From contig PYST01000086.1 of the NCBI GenBank assembly GCA_003049485.1, positions 1-64,000 of the forward strand: 64,000 bases of DNA, read 5' to 3'. The position numbers and the translations under genes are program-made. Below the pieces are notes generated by a model. It did no database searches. It saw only the letters and a program-made list of their open reading frames with translations, and was not told where the DNA came from. The stretch comes from Ophioceras dolichostomum (taxonomy: Eukaryota; Ascomycota; Sordariomycetes; Magnaporthales; Ophioceraceae). Of the stretch, positions 10,352 through 22,319 are shown in pieces (within the stretch, counting starts at the first letter, position 1; every line of letters begins with the position of its first letter).

Positions 10352-12149
10352 ATGGCGACAGAGATATATCCTTCGATCCCGCAGGTTGCCGTAGTGGCAG
10401 CTGCATTGAAGATACTTCTTTTTCCGGCATAGTAAGTTTTCTCACTCCTGTGTGATTGTCCCCTGAATCCCAGCCAGTATTAAGCTTCCGGGATCGGCGG
10501 AGAGAGATAGAGCTTGCTCGCTGACACATGAACCCTCCCCCCGAACTCAGCAAGTCCACCGATTTCGAGGTCCACCGCAACTGGCTCGCGATAACGAACA
10601 CGCTTCCCCTAAGAAGCTGGTACTTCGAGAAAACGTCAGAATGGACGTTGGACTACCCGCCTTTCTTCGCGTACTTCGAATGGGCCCTCTCGCAGGTCGC
10701 GAAGCTGGTCGACCCGGCCATGCTGAGGGTGTACAACCTGGAATATGACAGCTGGCAGACCGTGTATTTCCAGCGCTTCACCGTCATCGTCACCGAGCTG
10801 ATGCTAGTCTATGCGCTGCAGCTGTGAGTCTCTCCCGCTTGCTTGCCTGCCCCTCTGTTTTCGATCTCGCGATCATAATTCTCACGTTATCTCGTCTGCC
10901 TCAGTTTCGTCGACTCTTCATCGGGGACCTCAAAACGGGCCGCACAGGCGGCCGCGATCTCGATCCTGCTGTCGCCAGGCCTGCTGATCATCGACCACAT
11001 CCACTTCCAGTACAACGGCTTCCTGTACGGGATCCTGATCGCGTCGCTGGTCCTCGCGCGCCGCAGGTCCGGCCTCCTGGCCAGCGGCCTGCTCTTCGCG
11101 GCGCTGCTGTGCCTGAAGCACATCTACGCCTACCTCGCGCCGGCGTACTTCGTCTTCCTTCTGCGGGCCTACTGCCTCTCCCCGAAATCCGTGCTGCGCA
11201 TCCAGTGGCTCAATTGCGTGAAGCTGGGGGGCGGCGTCGCGGCCGTGCTGGGGCTCGCGTTCGGCCCCTTCGCGCTCCAGGGGAAGGACCAGATACCGCA
11301 GATCCTGAGCAGGCTCTTCCCCTTCTCGAGGGGCTTGTGCCATGCGTACTGGGCGCCGAACATCTGGGCTATGTACTCGTTTGTGGATCGCATGTTGATT
11401 AGAGGTGCGTTTCGTTGATTCTTCCGCATCGTCAATTCGCGCGTCACATGCCTCTCTTGTTCTGACTGTTTCCGACCGTTTCAATAGCTGCACCAAGGCT
11501 TGGGCTTTCTGTGAAGACAGAGGCGCTTGCGAGCGTGACACGAGGCCTAGTTGGCGACACGTCCTTTGCAGTTCTTCCGGACGTCACGCCTCGCGTGTGT
11601 TTCCTCCTTACGCTGCTATTCCAGGCCATCCCGCTCATCAAGCTATTCACGCATCCGACCTGGGAGAGTTTCATCGGAGGGGTAACGCTCTGTGGCTATG
11701 CATCGTTCCTCTTCGGCTGGCACGTCCACGAGAAGGCGATCCTCCTGGTCATTATTCCCTTCAGCCTCATCGCGCTCAAGGATCGGCGATATCTGAGCGC
11801 GTTCCGGCCCCTGGCGGTCTCGGGCCACGTGTCGCTCTTCCCCCTCCTCTTCACGCCGGCCGAGTTCCCGATCAAGACCGCGTACACCATATTCTGGCTG
11901 ATTCTATTCCTGGTGACGTTCGACCGCCTAGCTCCAGCGTCAAAGCGCCCGCGGTTCTTCTTGTTCGACCGGTTCAGCACCCTCTACATCGCAGTTAGCA
12001 TCCCCCTGATCGCTTATTGCTCGCTCGTTCACCAGATTGTGTTCGGAAAACGCTATGAGTTCTTGCCCCTGATGTTCACGAGCTCATATTCGGCAGTTGG
12101 GGTGGTCGGCAGCTGGATCGGCTTCATGGTGGTCTACTTTACATCCTAG
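10352..12149 (+). CDS. ALG8: Dolichyl-P-Glc:Glc1Man9GlcNAc2-PP-dolichol glucosyltransferase
   Basis: Multispanning ER membrane enzyme that adds the second glucose to the lipid-linked N-glycan precursor from dolichyl-phosphate glucose, after ALG6 and before ALG10. Exons 10352-10431, 10551-10823, 10905-11404 and 11488-12149 join to 504 residues, close to fungal ALG8. Family signatures are KSTDFEVHRNWLAIT with WTLDYPPFFAYFEW in exon 2, and DHIHFQYNGFLYG, LKHIYAYLAPAYF and AYWAPNIWAMYSF in exon 3. Exon 4 carries FGWHVHEKAILL and the last membrane helices. The first exon supplies MATEIYPSIPQVAVVAAALK, ending in Tyr at the junction with Lys-Ser-Thr. Introns are 81-119 nt with good donors (GTAAGT, GTGAGT, GTGCGT). 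ALG6 is related, but HRNWLAIT and the overall pattern favour ALG8. Confidence 0.92.
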
Positions 12150-14246
12150 ACGCGTCGAGGACCGTCGCGACGCGTGTGTCGAAAATCCACGCATTTTTAT
12201 CGCTAGAACAAAATATGATACCCTTTTGCCAGTGAAAACAGCAGAAATGGCTCTCAGGGGATTGCACGTAGAGGGTTCCGTTGCGTCGACACCATTTGGT
12301 CAGTCTCCTGACCCTGAAAAGGGGGATAACTTGCCGGTGGAAGCCCGCAAGTGTCCAACTGTGGAGGTCAAAATTCATGCTGGAGTCACGCCAGGAGCGT
12401 GGCTCATTAACTTCAGTTCTAGCCAATGATGGCTACCAGTTTCATGAGTCAGCACTCAGGGTGGGTCGAACACGTTTGGGGCGATGCCGACTTACAAAAC
12501 TTACACCTCCACAAGCAAAAAGATCCCTGCCAATGCAAGGCTGAATTAGGAAAAGAACCTTGACGGGAAGGGGTGTGTCTTGCTTTTTTTGGGTCCGCCA
12601 TCGACCGCATCAGAAAAAAAATCCTGCCGGGTTCGCGAGTCAAACCAATTCGCCGACCACCCGGAGCGCTTCTGCTGACAGTCAACCCAGCAGAAGTGCA
12701 GAAACAGCAATTGCAGAACACTCGTCACAGAGCAGCCAATTATACAAAATTCTATACTTCTGAGGCAAGTAGAACGGCCAACAGCGTGTTCTGTTACCAG
12801 CGCACACTTGATTGCATCCCGGACGAAAGTCCCTGCAGGACAACGTTTTGCTCGTGACATTGAGCCGCAAGCTTCGGCGAGCGATGACCGGAGTAGAGAA
12901 TGATATTGGGCCATAGAGCCGTCGGGGACCGTAAACTTAACTCTGAGTGCATCGCGGAGGGTTGCAGGTGGTTTGGAGACGAGATTGTGCCGTCGGCGGC
13001 AGAGTTTGGCCGGCGCGTGCTGGTAGGTAGGAGGCCAGTGTAGACGTGTAGGGGCGGCGGAGGCGAAGCGGGCCTATCCGCCTCCTACCTCGAAGAGCGA
13101 TTTCCCAGATCGTGCATTTCCCGCCGCAAATTCCCGAAAAGGCACTATGAGGGCATGTTTGAGTACTCAATTGAACGCCCTCGTCGAGGGGATCAAAACG
13201 AGTATAAAAATGTGGGTGGAATTGCCGCCTGAGAGAATTTGGATTCGGAAGAGAGCATCGAGGGTCGGGGGGGTTGTGTGTTGTATGTTGTGGATTGTGC
13301 GGGCGGGCGGGTGACAGCTTTTTTTCTTGGGTTGTTTGGGTGAGAGGGAGGAGGACGGACGGGGGGGCAGGATGGGGTGGTGGGTGGATGGACATTGGAT
13401 GGATTCGCGGGTGCGGCCCACCACCTCCCACCGCGCACTACGACGGAGCTTCGTTCCATACCGCAGCCGTACCTCTCTGCGTGCAAACAAGCAAAGCTGG
13501 TACCTGGAGACTGACAGAGTACGGGGCGGGCGTCTTGGGTCCTGGTCTTGGTGCCACATCCCTCCCTCCCACACCCTGCTGCTGCCCACTGCCCACCTCA
13601 CTCATAAGCGGCCCAAACCCCTTCTCTGCCGGCTGTGTTGACACTCCTCCTCGTTCAATAAATTTTTCTTCCCCCCTCCCTCACCTTCGTCCTCCACGAG
13701 CCATGCCCACGGCATCTAGAAAGCCTCAACAACCACAACCACCCGCACCACCGCGATTCATCTCCATCCCGGCCACAAGTCGCCGCGCGCAGCTCAGGAC
13801 CACCTCCACGGCTTTCTATTAGTGGTATCCGGCATCCTGAACGGCGCCGCGTCCCAATCCATGCGACCTCCCCACGACCCTTGATATTCGCGTCCCGACC
13901 CTGCAGTGCGTCCTCCGTAAGTCGCCCACAGCTCCACCTCGCGCCAGGCCTCCAGAACGGCCGCTCTGCCCGCCACAAACACGTCGATATCACTCTCCGA
14001 CTTCCCTCTTCAATTGTTCGAAACTTGCCTTGACTTGTCTTGACCTGCCTCGACACGGGCGAAATCCCCCGTGCATCTGCGCACCCGTCACCCGTGCACC
14101 AACGCAAACTCTCCTTCGTTTTTCCCCCCAGCCCTCTGCCTAAAGCTTACATCCTCGTCGTGCCTCGACATAGGTGTCCCTCGGTCGGGTCCACAACCAC
14201 CCTGAACCCAGCTTCCGCGCGTTTGCGACCTTCGAAACGCGGCAAG
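12150..14246. other. Long upstream intergenic region of the ITC1-like gene
   Basis: About 2.1 kb without a recognisable coding exon. The right half is strongly C/T-rich, especially 13270-13420 and 13600-14220, as expected of a long fungal promoter and leader. A TATAAAAA lies at 13203-13210, more than 1 kb from the start codon, so its role is doubtful. No tRNA or other RNA gene was seen. Confidence 0.55.
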
Positions 14247-17200
14247 ATGGTAAAATATCCTTTCCCCCACGTCCATTGTATCCTCCTTGCGCCAGCTTGC
14301 AGACACTGACTATCCCCCAGGTTCTCTTCAAGAGGAAGCCGGTGCGCTATCTCATGTGCCCGGAGCTATCCGATGACTCGGCAGAGGTATGCTCCTGTCC
14401 CTAGCTTCCCCCCTCAGCTTGCCCCAGCTTGCCCTCCTCCGCAACATCACGCGTGAGCTTCCTCTCTCAATGAAGTCGACTAACTCGGTATCAGGTCTGG
14501 TATATTGCCAAAACCGGGGAAATCTTTGCCACATATGATGCCTACTGTAATAGGTACGGCATGTTCCGTCCCCGCGTAGAAGGCCCCATCGCTTGATGCC
14601 ATGGAAGGATACTAACACTAACACTTGGGACTAGGATGGACTTTTACAAGCAGGTATGCCATCCCACTCTGGGCCATTTGCTCAGAACACACCTACTATC
14701 AAGTCGTCTTGTTGCTGACCCTTGCCATCTAGCGCCGGTTCATGTGTCAGATAACAGGCCGCTCAGGCCTAACGTTCTTCGAGGCGCTCCAGAGTGAGGT
14801 ATGTTTGCGCCCACGCACCCACACATCCACACATCCGCACATCCACACATGACCCGATCCAACCCAACCCACCCTCTTCCAGGTTCCCACTCCCGGGGCT
14901 CCTCCCAGGCACAGAAGGCGCGCCTGTCAACTAACCATCTTCCCCTTCGCCGTTCCCCCCTTTGTAGCTCGCCGGTGCCGAAGAGGTCGAGCAGGCCTTC
15001 CCCGAGGCCTTGAAGGGCCCCCTCCTACGACGCGTCCAGTTCCAGACTGTGTCCAGGATAGACAATCTGGTGGACATGATGTACAACGAATTCAAATCCG
15101 ATTACTACCCCGGGGAAAGCGTGACGGTGCAGGTCATGAGTGGCGAGCGGCTCAAGGGCGTAGTTCGCGACAAGACGCGCTTCGGCAGCAAATCTCTCCC
15201 CGACGGCACCTTGACGCAGCCCTTCTCCCGCTACATCGTCAGCCTGGAGCACCGTCCGGACGAGGAGGCAGTAGTGGACAGCGAGCACATCTGGCGCGAC
15301 CGCAAGGTCTTCACCAAGTCGGTACTGCGGTCCTTCATCAAGAAGACCGTGGCACGTGAGGCTTGGAACGGCGCGCCCTGGCTGGTGAAGCCGGACGCTG
15401 CGGCCGAATACCACATCGACACCCGCGTCCCGACGCATCTGCTCTACGACACTAAGCTGATGGAGCGCAAGCAGCTGCTGCTCCAGAAGAAGACGCTGCA
15501 GCCCATCGACGGCAACGGAGCCGCAGTCGGAGCCGTAAACGGCGCTGGCGCTGGAGACGGCTCGCCGCCAGGAAACAACCCTTTCCAGGCCACAGGCACC
15601 ATGCGCCTACCGGAGTTGAAGCCGGCGCCGAAGAGCCACAAGGCAAAGCATCTGCAGCATCCTCACCAACAACAGCAGCAGCAGATACAGCATGGGCCGC
15701 CTCACGGTGGCAAAGGCGGCAAACTGAACGGATTTGCTCACCCAGCGGACGCGCAACACTACGCCCACCTCCCTCTGCCAGGCAACCCGTTCCAGTTCCC
15801 CGTATCGTTCCGCAGCCAACTCCCGCCACCACCGCTATACGCACACCTACACCCACACCCACACCCCGAACCGCCGCCACCGCCTCCACCGCCAAAGTAC
15901 CCAATCGAAGACCTGCAGCTCGAGCCCCGAGCTATCGTGCGACCGCCACTACGGTATCTGTGCAACGACCCGCCCGTCGCAGTCAAGAAGCGCGAACCCC
16001 TCAGTGACAAGATCCTGATGAAGTCGGTCGGCCCGTTGTTAGAGACGTGGGACACGCTGAACGTCTACTGCGAGGTGTTCAAGCTTGACTCGTTCACGTT
16101 TGACGATTTCGTGGAGGCCCTACTCATCGCGTCGGCGGATGTACGCTGTCAACTTTATAACGAGATCCATTGCGCGGTCCTGTCGATTCTGGTGACCCCG
16201 GAGAAGGACGGCGGCAAGCTCCAGATCGAACTGCCTGAGTTGGACGACGAGGAGGAAGAGGCGGGTGAGGAGGAGGAAGAAGAGAGCAAGGAGCCAACAC
16301 CTGAGCCGCAGCCAACGACCCGGGCGACAAGGAGTAGCCTAGCCAAGCTGGAGGCCGAGAGGCTGGCGCTCGAGGCAGCGGCCGCCGAGCTGGAAAGCCA
16401 GGAGGAAGAGGTGCGCCACCGGGCCCAGGACGTGTTGAAAGAGTACCACTGGGTTGAGCACCTTGCCAAGCGCGACTTCCAGGACGGCGGTTGGGAGCTC
16501 ATGATGGTCGGGCTGCTATATCAGTTGTCCAAGGAGGAGCGGCGCAAGGCTGCCTGCGATGACCTGCTCGCACTCCTTGTTCCTCTCGATGTTGAACCAA
16601 CCAAGGAGACGGTCCGCCAACACTACGACTCACTCGACATCAACACTCGCGTCGCCGCCCTGCAGATTATCTGCATGCTGACCGCCCACACGAAGGCTAT
16701 CCGGGCGTACATGGAGGAATGCAGCGAGACCATGACGGAGTACCGCAAGAACAAGATCGAGTTCCAGAGGCAGAGGAAGACAGCGTAAGTACCCGCACTA
16801 ACTGCTCACAACTTCTCAGAAATGCTCAGAACTGCTCAGCCCTGCTCGGCCTAGGACCCATCCTCCAAAGCATTTCTTACCCGTCGCTCACTCAGTACAG
16901 GCCTGCTGAGTATCATGCTAACTCCCGACACACCTCGAATACAGCATTGAAGAGCTAAAGGCCCTCAACGAGGAGCGCAAGATCCTCTTGCCGGACAACA
17001 TGCCTCCTTCTCCTCAGCCGGAACATGCAAAGTTGAACGGGACAAGTGGTGGTAGCGATGTGAAGATGAGCGATGCCGAAAGCATGTCCCCGGCTCTCGA
17101 CGAGGAGATGGCTGTGGATACCGAGGAGGACGCCCCGGCTTCGGGCGGCAGGGGGCTCCGGCGAGCGCAGGACCGGGCGGCACAGAGAAAGAAGAAGCGG

Positions 17201-18268
17201 GAGCAGGAGCAGGAGCGCAAAGAGAAAGCCGAGGCCGCTGCGAAGGTTCCCAAGCAGTCCAAACAGTTCATCAAGCTGTTGAAGGATATTGAAAAGAAGG
17301 AAGAAGAAATCAAGAAATGCGAGGCGGAGATCGCGGTGATAGACAACGACCTACGCGAGGCGGACTGCCCGCGCACGCGAGTGCTGGGCAAGGACAGGTT
17401 CTGGAACAGGTACTACTGGTTCGAGCGCAACGGCATGCCGTACGCGGGCCTGCCCAACAGCTCGACCGCCTCGGCCGAGTACGCCAATGGCTGCATCTGG
17501 GTCCAGGGGCCGGACGAGCTGGAGCGCGAGGGCTACATCGACGTCGGCGCCGACCAGCAGAACGAGTACCGCGCCCGCTTCAACATGACCGTCCCCGAAC
17601 GCAAAGCCCGCGAGGAAGGGCCCACGAGCGTCTTCAACGCCCACCAGTGGGGCTTCATATCGGACCCGGACGACGTCACCAAGCTGATCGAATGGCTCGA
17701 CTCCAGGGGTTTCAACGAGATGAAGCTCCGCAAGGAGCTGGTGCTGTTCAGGGAGAAGATCGCCACCCACATGGAGAACCGCAGGAAGTACCTGGGCATC
17801 GATGCGCAGGAGAAGGCCGAAAGGGAGCGGAAAGAGAGGGAGGAGAGGGAGAGGCAGGAGCAAGAGAGGGAGAGGGAGAGAGAACTCGAGAGGGAGCGGG
17901 AGAGGGAGCGGGAGAGAGAAGCTTCGGGAAAGAGGATGAGCACACGCACGCGCCACCCGGTCACCAACACCGCCATGACAACAGAGGAGTCGTCGCATCA
18001 TCACCACCATCACAAGAAACAGCAGCAACGGCCGCCACGCTGTCTGCAGTGGCAGAACCTGACTGCCATCAACGATCTCGGCCACCTGCACAGCGAGCAC
18101 CCTCCGCCGCCGAGGGTTAAGAGACCGAGCCGGAAGAAGGAGGCCGCTGCCGCCGCCGCTGCTGCTGCTACTGAGGCTGTCGCCAATGCTGCTCCTGCTG
18201 CCGCTGCTGTGCCTAAGGAGAAGAAGCCGCTTAGTCGCCAGGGTACGAGGTACAACTTCTCCAAGTGA
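14247..18268 (+). CDS. ITC1: ITC1/ACF1-like ISWI chromatin-remodelling subunit, apparent frameshift
   Basis: Accessory subunit that pairs with an ISWI ATPase to space nucleosomes. Exons 14247-14249, 14321-14386, 14495-14553, 14635-14653, 14733-14798, 14969-16784 and 16945-18268 give about 1,117 residues. The WAC domain reads VLFKRKPVRYL, EIFATYDAYCNR and FMCQITGRSGLTFFEALQSE. A DDT-like segment (DSFTFDDFVEALLIAS) and WHIM motif (PRTRVLGKDRFWNRYYWFER) follow, with poly-Q, poly-P, acidic and coiled-coil linkers. Exon 1 holds only the ATG; exon 4 is 19 nt. The exons total 3,353 nt, one short of a multiple of three. In exon 6 LAGAEEVEQAFP runs to a TGA at 15011-15013, while the next frame continues as EALKGPLLRRVQFQT. 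A base is therefore probably missing around the C run at 15001-15003, either by assembly error or by real mutation. Confidence 0.88.
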
Positions 18269-19353
18269 AGCTTCTCCTCCCCTTTCACTAGTCCCTGACG
18301 GCGCTTGCTTGGTTGGTGTGATGATCATCCTCAGGGGCCCTCCTCTTACGCCCAAGAGGACCGACCCCGACTCCCTTTGCTTCAATTCGTTTAACACTCT
18401 ACTCGCCTCTCATTGTTCTTTTCCCTTCCCGTGTTATATATGTTTACCGCTACGTTGTGGGCTCACCCTGTCGTTTCTTTTTTCTTTCTTTTCTGTCCCT
18501 ATTTTTACAATTCACCTCTGGAGAGGCACATCATCTCTCGATTTTCATCTACATAGAAAGCGTGCGTCACGACCGGGGTATTGTGGTGGCAGGAACGGGT
18601 TTCCCACTTTGCTGCACGTTGGAATGCCTCCTATCTTTTTCTTGCTCTTGCTTGCTTGCTTGCCCCCTTGTCGGCTACCGGTTTTCGATTCCGTGGTTTC
18701 AATTTAGAAGAAGGGGAGGAGGAGGCTATGAGAACCGGTGAAAAACAAAAGAGAAAAGAAGCCGGGAGGGCAGGCATAAAGGACGGGGGCACAGATGGGC
18801 ATTTCTTGGTTGCTTCACGGGCTCTTTTTCTTGTCTTTTCTTGATTTTGTCTTGTTACATATTGTAGGCTCGCTTGCCTTTGTACGTACCTACTATACCT
18901 GTCCTGCCACTACCTACCTACCTAGCTCAATCACTTAGAAGAGACGCGGGTACATTCGACGGAAATGGCGAACTGGAAGATGGTTCACAATGAAGGGGCT
19001 TGCTTCATTCACTAGACGGCTTACAAGTCAGGTCGAGGCGAATGAATACAAGAGGGTAGAACATGGGATGAAAAGGGTTGAAATGGAACACAAAACACAA
19101 TGGAGGTTGAGACACTGGGACTACTACATTTGCAGGCGTCTTTCTATGAGAAAGAAAAGGAAATATCAAGAGCTTTCCATTCAACTGCTAACTACCTACC
19201 TACCTAGGTAGGGAGTTGTGTGTTGCTTTCAAGAGACAAAATTGCACTCCGCCATTGGAGATCGGGCAGTCCACATGCAGATCCAGAACAGAACAGAGAG
19301 CAAAAGAGGCTAGAAGAAAAGAGATATACAGGGGTTAGGTATGTAGCCACCCA
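18269..19353. other. Intergenic, 3' UTR of ITC1-like gene
   Basis: T-rich and C/T-rich sequence typical of a fungal 3' UTR, followed by ordinary noncoding sequence. Tandem TACCTACC motifs occur near 18885-18925 and again at 19192-19210, where they form the near-palindrome CTACCTACCTAGGTAGG. No gene was recognised. Confidence 0.55.
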
Positions 19354-20740
19354 TCATAGCTCCTCATGTGCATGCCCTGCAATCCTGATCTTCACCACCG
19401 GTATGCTAGCCATCGACACCCTCCGGTTCGCGACGCGCGTCGGCCCGAGGTCGTCGTACGTGGTCGTCGTCGTCACCCCCGGCGGCGTCCACGGCTTGAT
19501 CCGGCCCTGGAAGACGTCGAGCCCCCACTGCTGGATCGAGCGCGGGTCTATCGGCCGGCCGCGCGGGTTGGGGTAGACGCGGTCCTTGGAGATTTAGTGG
19601 AGTGCTCCTCTGATCGGCAGGGAGTAGTGTCCTGGTGATTGTGAAAAGGAGTCGAGGCCTAGCTTCTCGGGCAGGTGGGGGAACGTGGCTGGGTCGACGA
19701 GCACGGCGGTCAGGGAGGAGCGGTAGCTAAGGGCTAGACTGGTGAGGGAGGAGCGGTGAGAGGCACCCTGCTGCGAGGTTGAGGCGAACATGTATACTAT
19801 TGGCCAGCCCGGCTTGTTCGTTCATGTTCATGTATTGGGTGGTTCTTAGCTTCGCAAGGGACGGGGGGAACAAACACAAAAGGGGCTGGCTATTGGATAT
19901 TGGGCAATATGTCTGTTAAGAAAGAGAACAATAGGATAGGTAGGTAGACAGACAGACAGACAGACAGGCACTCACGTCGAGGAATCTCTGGTGGTTAGTA
20001 TGAGTTAGCTCCGCGATCACGGGCCGGCTCGCGTCCAGAATGAACGCATTGAGCGCTGAAGCAGTGTCGTTGATAGTCGTAGAGCCTGGCTGAGGGAGGG
20101 AGAAGCGCTCTGTGTCTCCGTCCGTTGCGCGGTGGCAAATAACCACGACATTAGGACCTTCCCCTGCCCCCATCGTGATGCCATGAGCTGCTGCGAGTTC
20201 TGGCTCGGTTATGGTGAAGAAACCGAAAGTGAACTCTCTATGGCACCGCGAGGCTGCGTCGTAGAACACGGCCTTATGCGCAGCGGCGTGAGTGGTGGTG
20301 GCGGCGGCGGTGGGCTCGTCTCCCTCGTCGAGGACGCAGGCTACTATAACCACGTCGTCTGATGCTAGGAAGTCGAGGAGAGCGTCTAGTGACAGTTCTG
20401 TGACGAGTGGCCTCTGGCACCGAGACACAAACGCGGTGATTCTGAGCCACTCCGTTGTTGTATCAGCTCTAGCATTCAAGTGTGGTCGATAAGCCGCGTT
20501 CAAGTGGCGAAGGACGCACTCCGCCGCTCTCAAGGGACCCCGATGCATGGGACCGGGATTCTCGCCCTGATAGAGGCGAACGGAGGGATACGAGGTCTTG
20601 TCGCCACTGCTCAGATCCGCACAGAGCTCTCATGTCGAATTCTCACTGCAGTCGACGCTCAGGAGGCGAGGTGAACTTCCAGCTAGGACAGTCTCGAGGA
20701 GGTTCCATTCTGTTTCGAAACTCGCGGATGCTGTTCTAGT
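19354..20740 (-). pseudogene. Protein disulfide isomerase-like pseudogene
   Basis: The minus strand keeps the layout of a PDI-family ER protein: a thioredoxin-like piece (FETEWNLLETVLAG, LLSVDCSEN, YPSVRLYQGENPG), a b-type domain (ITAFVSRCQRPLVTELS, AFILDASRPVIAELTHTNHQRFLD), a b'-type domain (PGWPIVYMFAST, FPHLPEKLGLD) and a tail IQQWGLDVFQGRIKPWTPP ending in HEEL, an HDEL-like retention signal. An intron 19975-19813 (donor GTGAGT) keeps the frame. Two in-frame stops break it: TGA at 20632-20630, where the context suggests an ancestral CGA, and TAA at 19596-19594, where it suggests CAA. Both fit C-to-T change. No CxxC active site is visible, and the 5' end is unclear. The family call is from recognisable segments only. 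Confidence 0.6.
19947..19968 (+). repeat. GACA tetranucleotide microsatellite
   Basis: About five tandem GACA units, just inside the donor end of the intron of the isomerase-like pseudogene on the minus strand. Confidence 0.9.
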
Positions 20741-22319
20741 GTAGCGGATTTCTTCTCGTCTTAGCACCTAGACCGTAGTCACTGGAAACTGAACGAGAAT
20801 CTTATTCCGCAGGCTACCTAGGTTGTCAGCGCTGTTCCAACCGCTGGGTTGGTTCATTGGGTACCTGGCCACCGCTCTAGGTCGGTACCTTGGTAGGGGT
20901 AGCCTTGGCAGGAGGATTTCAAGCTCTCACTTTGACGACTATCACCGATAGGGCCGACAAGCGGTCATGGATCGTTAGTCGGTGTAACTGACAGCCAACG
21001 CATCCACGACACCCCCTTGGACACGCACATGCTACTAGCGTGAGTTCATTCCACTGCTGATTTTCTTGAAGTCTTTTGTGGTGGCAGATTGCCAGCCGAG
21101 GACTAATGCCATGGTGATCGATGATGCAAGGAGGATAAAGCTCTCGCGACTTCGCATCATTAGAAAACAAGAAGGGTCTGGGTAGCCAGGCTGTATTATA
21201 GCAAGAATGTATGTCAGGTCTTGTTGGAAACTAAGTAGAGCTGGTTAGGAAGCCTCGAGAACTGCAGGAAAGTGGGTTTGCTAAGCTCAGCCTTCAGCTG
21301 TCAATCCATGGTGTACTCGTATTCCACCACTAACACAAGGCTTTCTTTTTGTTGCAGAGAGAAGAGGTCCATTGTCTTTCTTAAACCCCTCTCAGATGTT
21401 GCTGGACCACCGAGGGCGATCATGATGTCGATTGCATTGACCTGCAATATTGTATGCCCCCCCCCCCNNNNNNNNNNNNNNNNNNNNNNNNNNNNNNNNN
21501 NNNNNNNNNNNNNNNNNNNNNNCTGCTCGGAACACCAGCTCCGGGAGATGGAGGGGAGGTCCTCTATCGGAGGCATCACGTCATCACAAATGGAAGATGG
21601 CAACTTAACGGCATGAACAGGCTCGGAGTTTCTCCAAGTTCCGCCATTGTTTGACCTCGACGGCTGGATCTATATAGCGGTTACGATACCAGCGATCATA
21701 TTCCGCAAAGCAGACGAGGGGTTATGAGTGATAGCGAGCGGCTTCTGATAAAACGGGATTGAATGCATGTGAAGATGATAAGGCTGTTGAGTGGTGTGGG
21801 GAAATAACACTTAGCTCCACTCCACCTACACTGTCGACGCTTGCTGAACTTGTTTGGCTGGTTCAGTTGGGGCATTATTCTTCTCGCATTTTTGGAAATG
21901 ATAGATCTGCGATGCGCCCCAGGGATGAGGGAATCACTGCCGCTGGCTGACACTCCGTGGGACATTATTTGAGGTTTCCTGTGTGCCGCGCCCGTATTTC
22001 CAAGCTGTGCCCCCTATCTCTGATGTACAGCCCAATTTCCTTTCCGAATCCTTGCCTCTGGTTTGAGTCCGAGGCTTGCACCAGGCATCCAGCGGCACAC
22101 ATAAATATGATGTGGCTTCCTCATTTCGTCCTCAGTGGCTTGCAGCGCTGTTGATCGCGATTGCAGTTTGCGGGCGGATTGAGCTGAGCGTTGTGTAACT
22201 GCGACTGCGTTTCTTCACAGGGCAGAGACGCCAAGTCAATCAACCCGGTCACAAACATCAATCAGTCGGCATTGGGGGAATGAAACAAAGCCACTCGACG
22301 ACGACGCAATAAGGGCAAG
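20741..22319. other. Degenerate or noncoding region around assembly gap
   Basis: On the minus strand at about 21159-21040 a start codon opens a hydrophobic, signal-peptide-like stretch (SFILLASSITMALVLGW). It could be the lost 5' end of the isomerase pseudogene, but stops separate the two. The open stretch at 21301-21456 on the minus strand has no family I recognise. The rest up to the phosphatase start looks like promoter. Confidence 0.4.
21457..21522. other. Assembly gap after poly-C run
   Basis: Eleven C residues (21457-21467) are followed directly by 55 N (21468-21522). The homopolymer probably ended the contig, and the true gap length is unknown. Confidence 0.98.
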
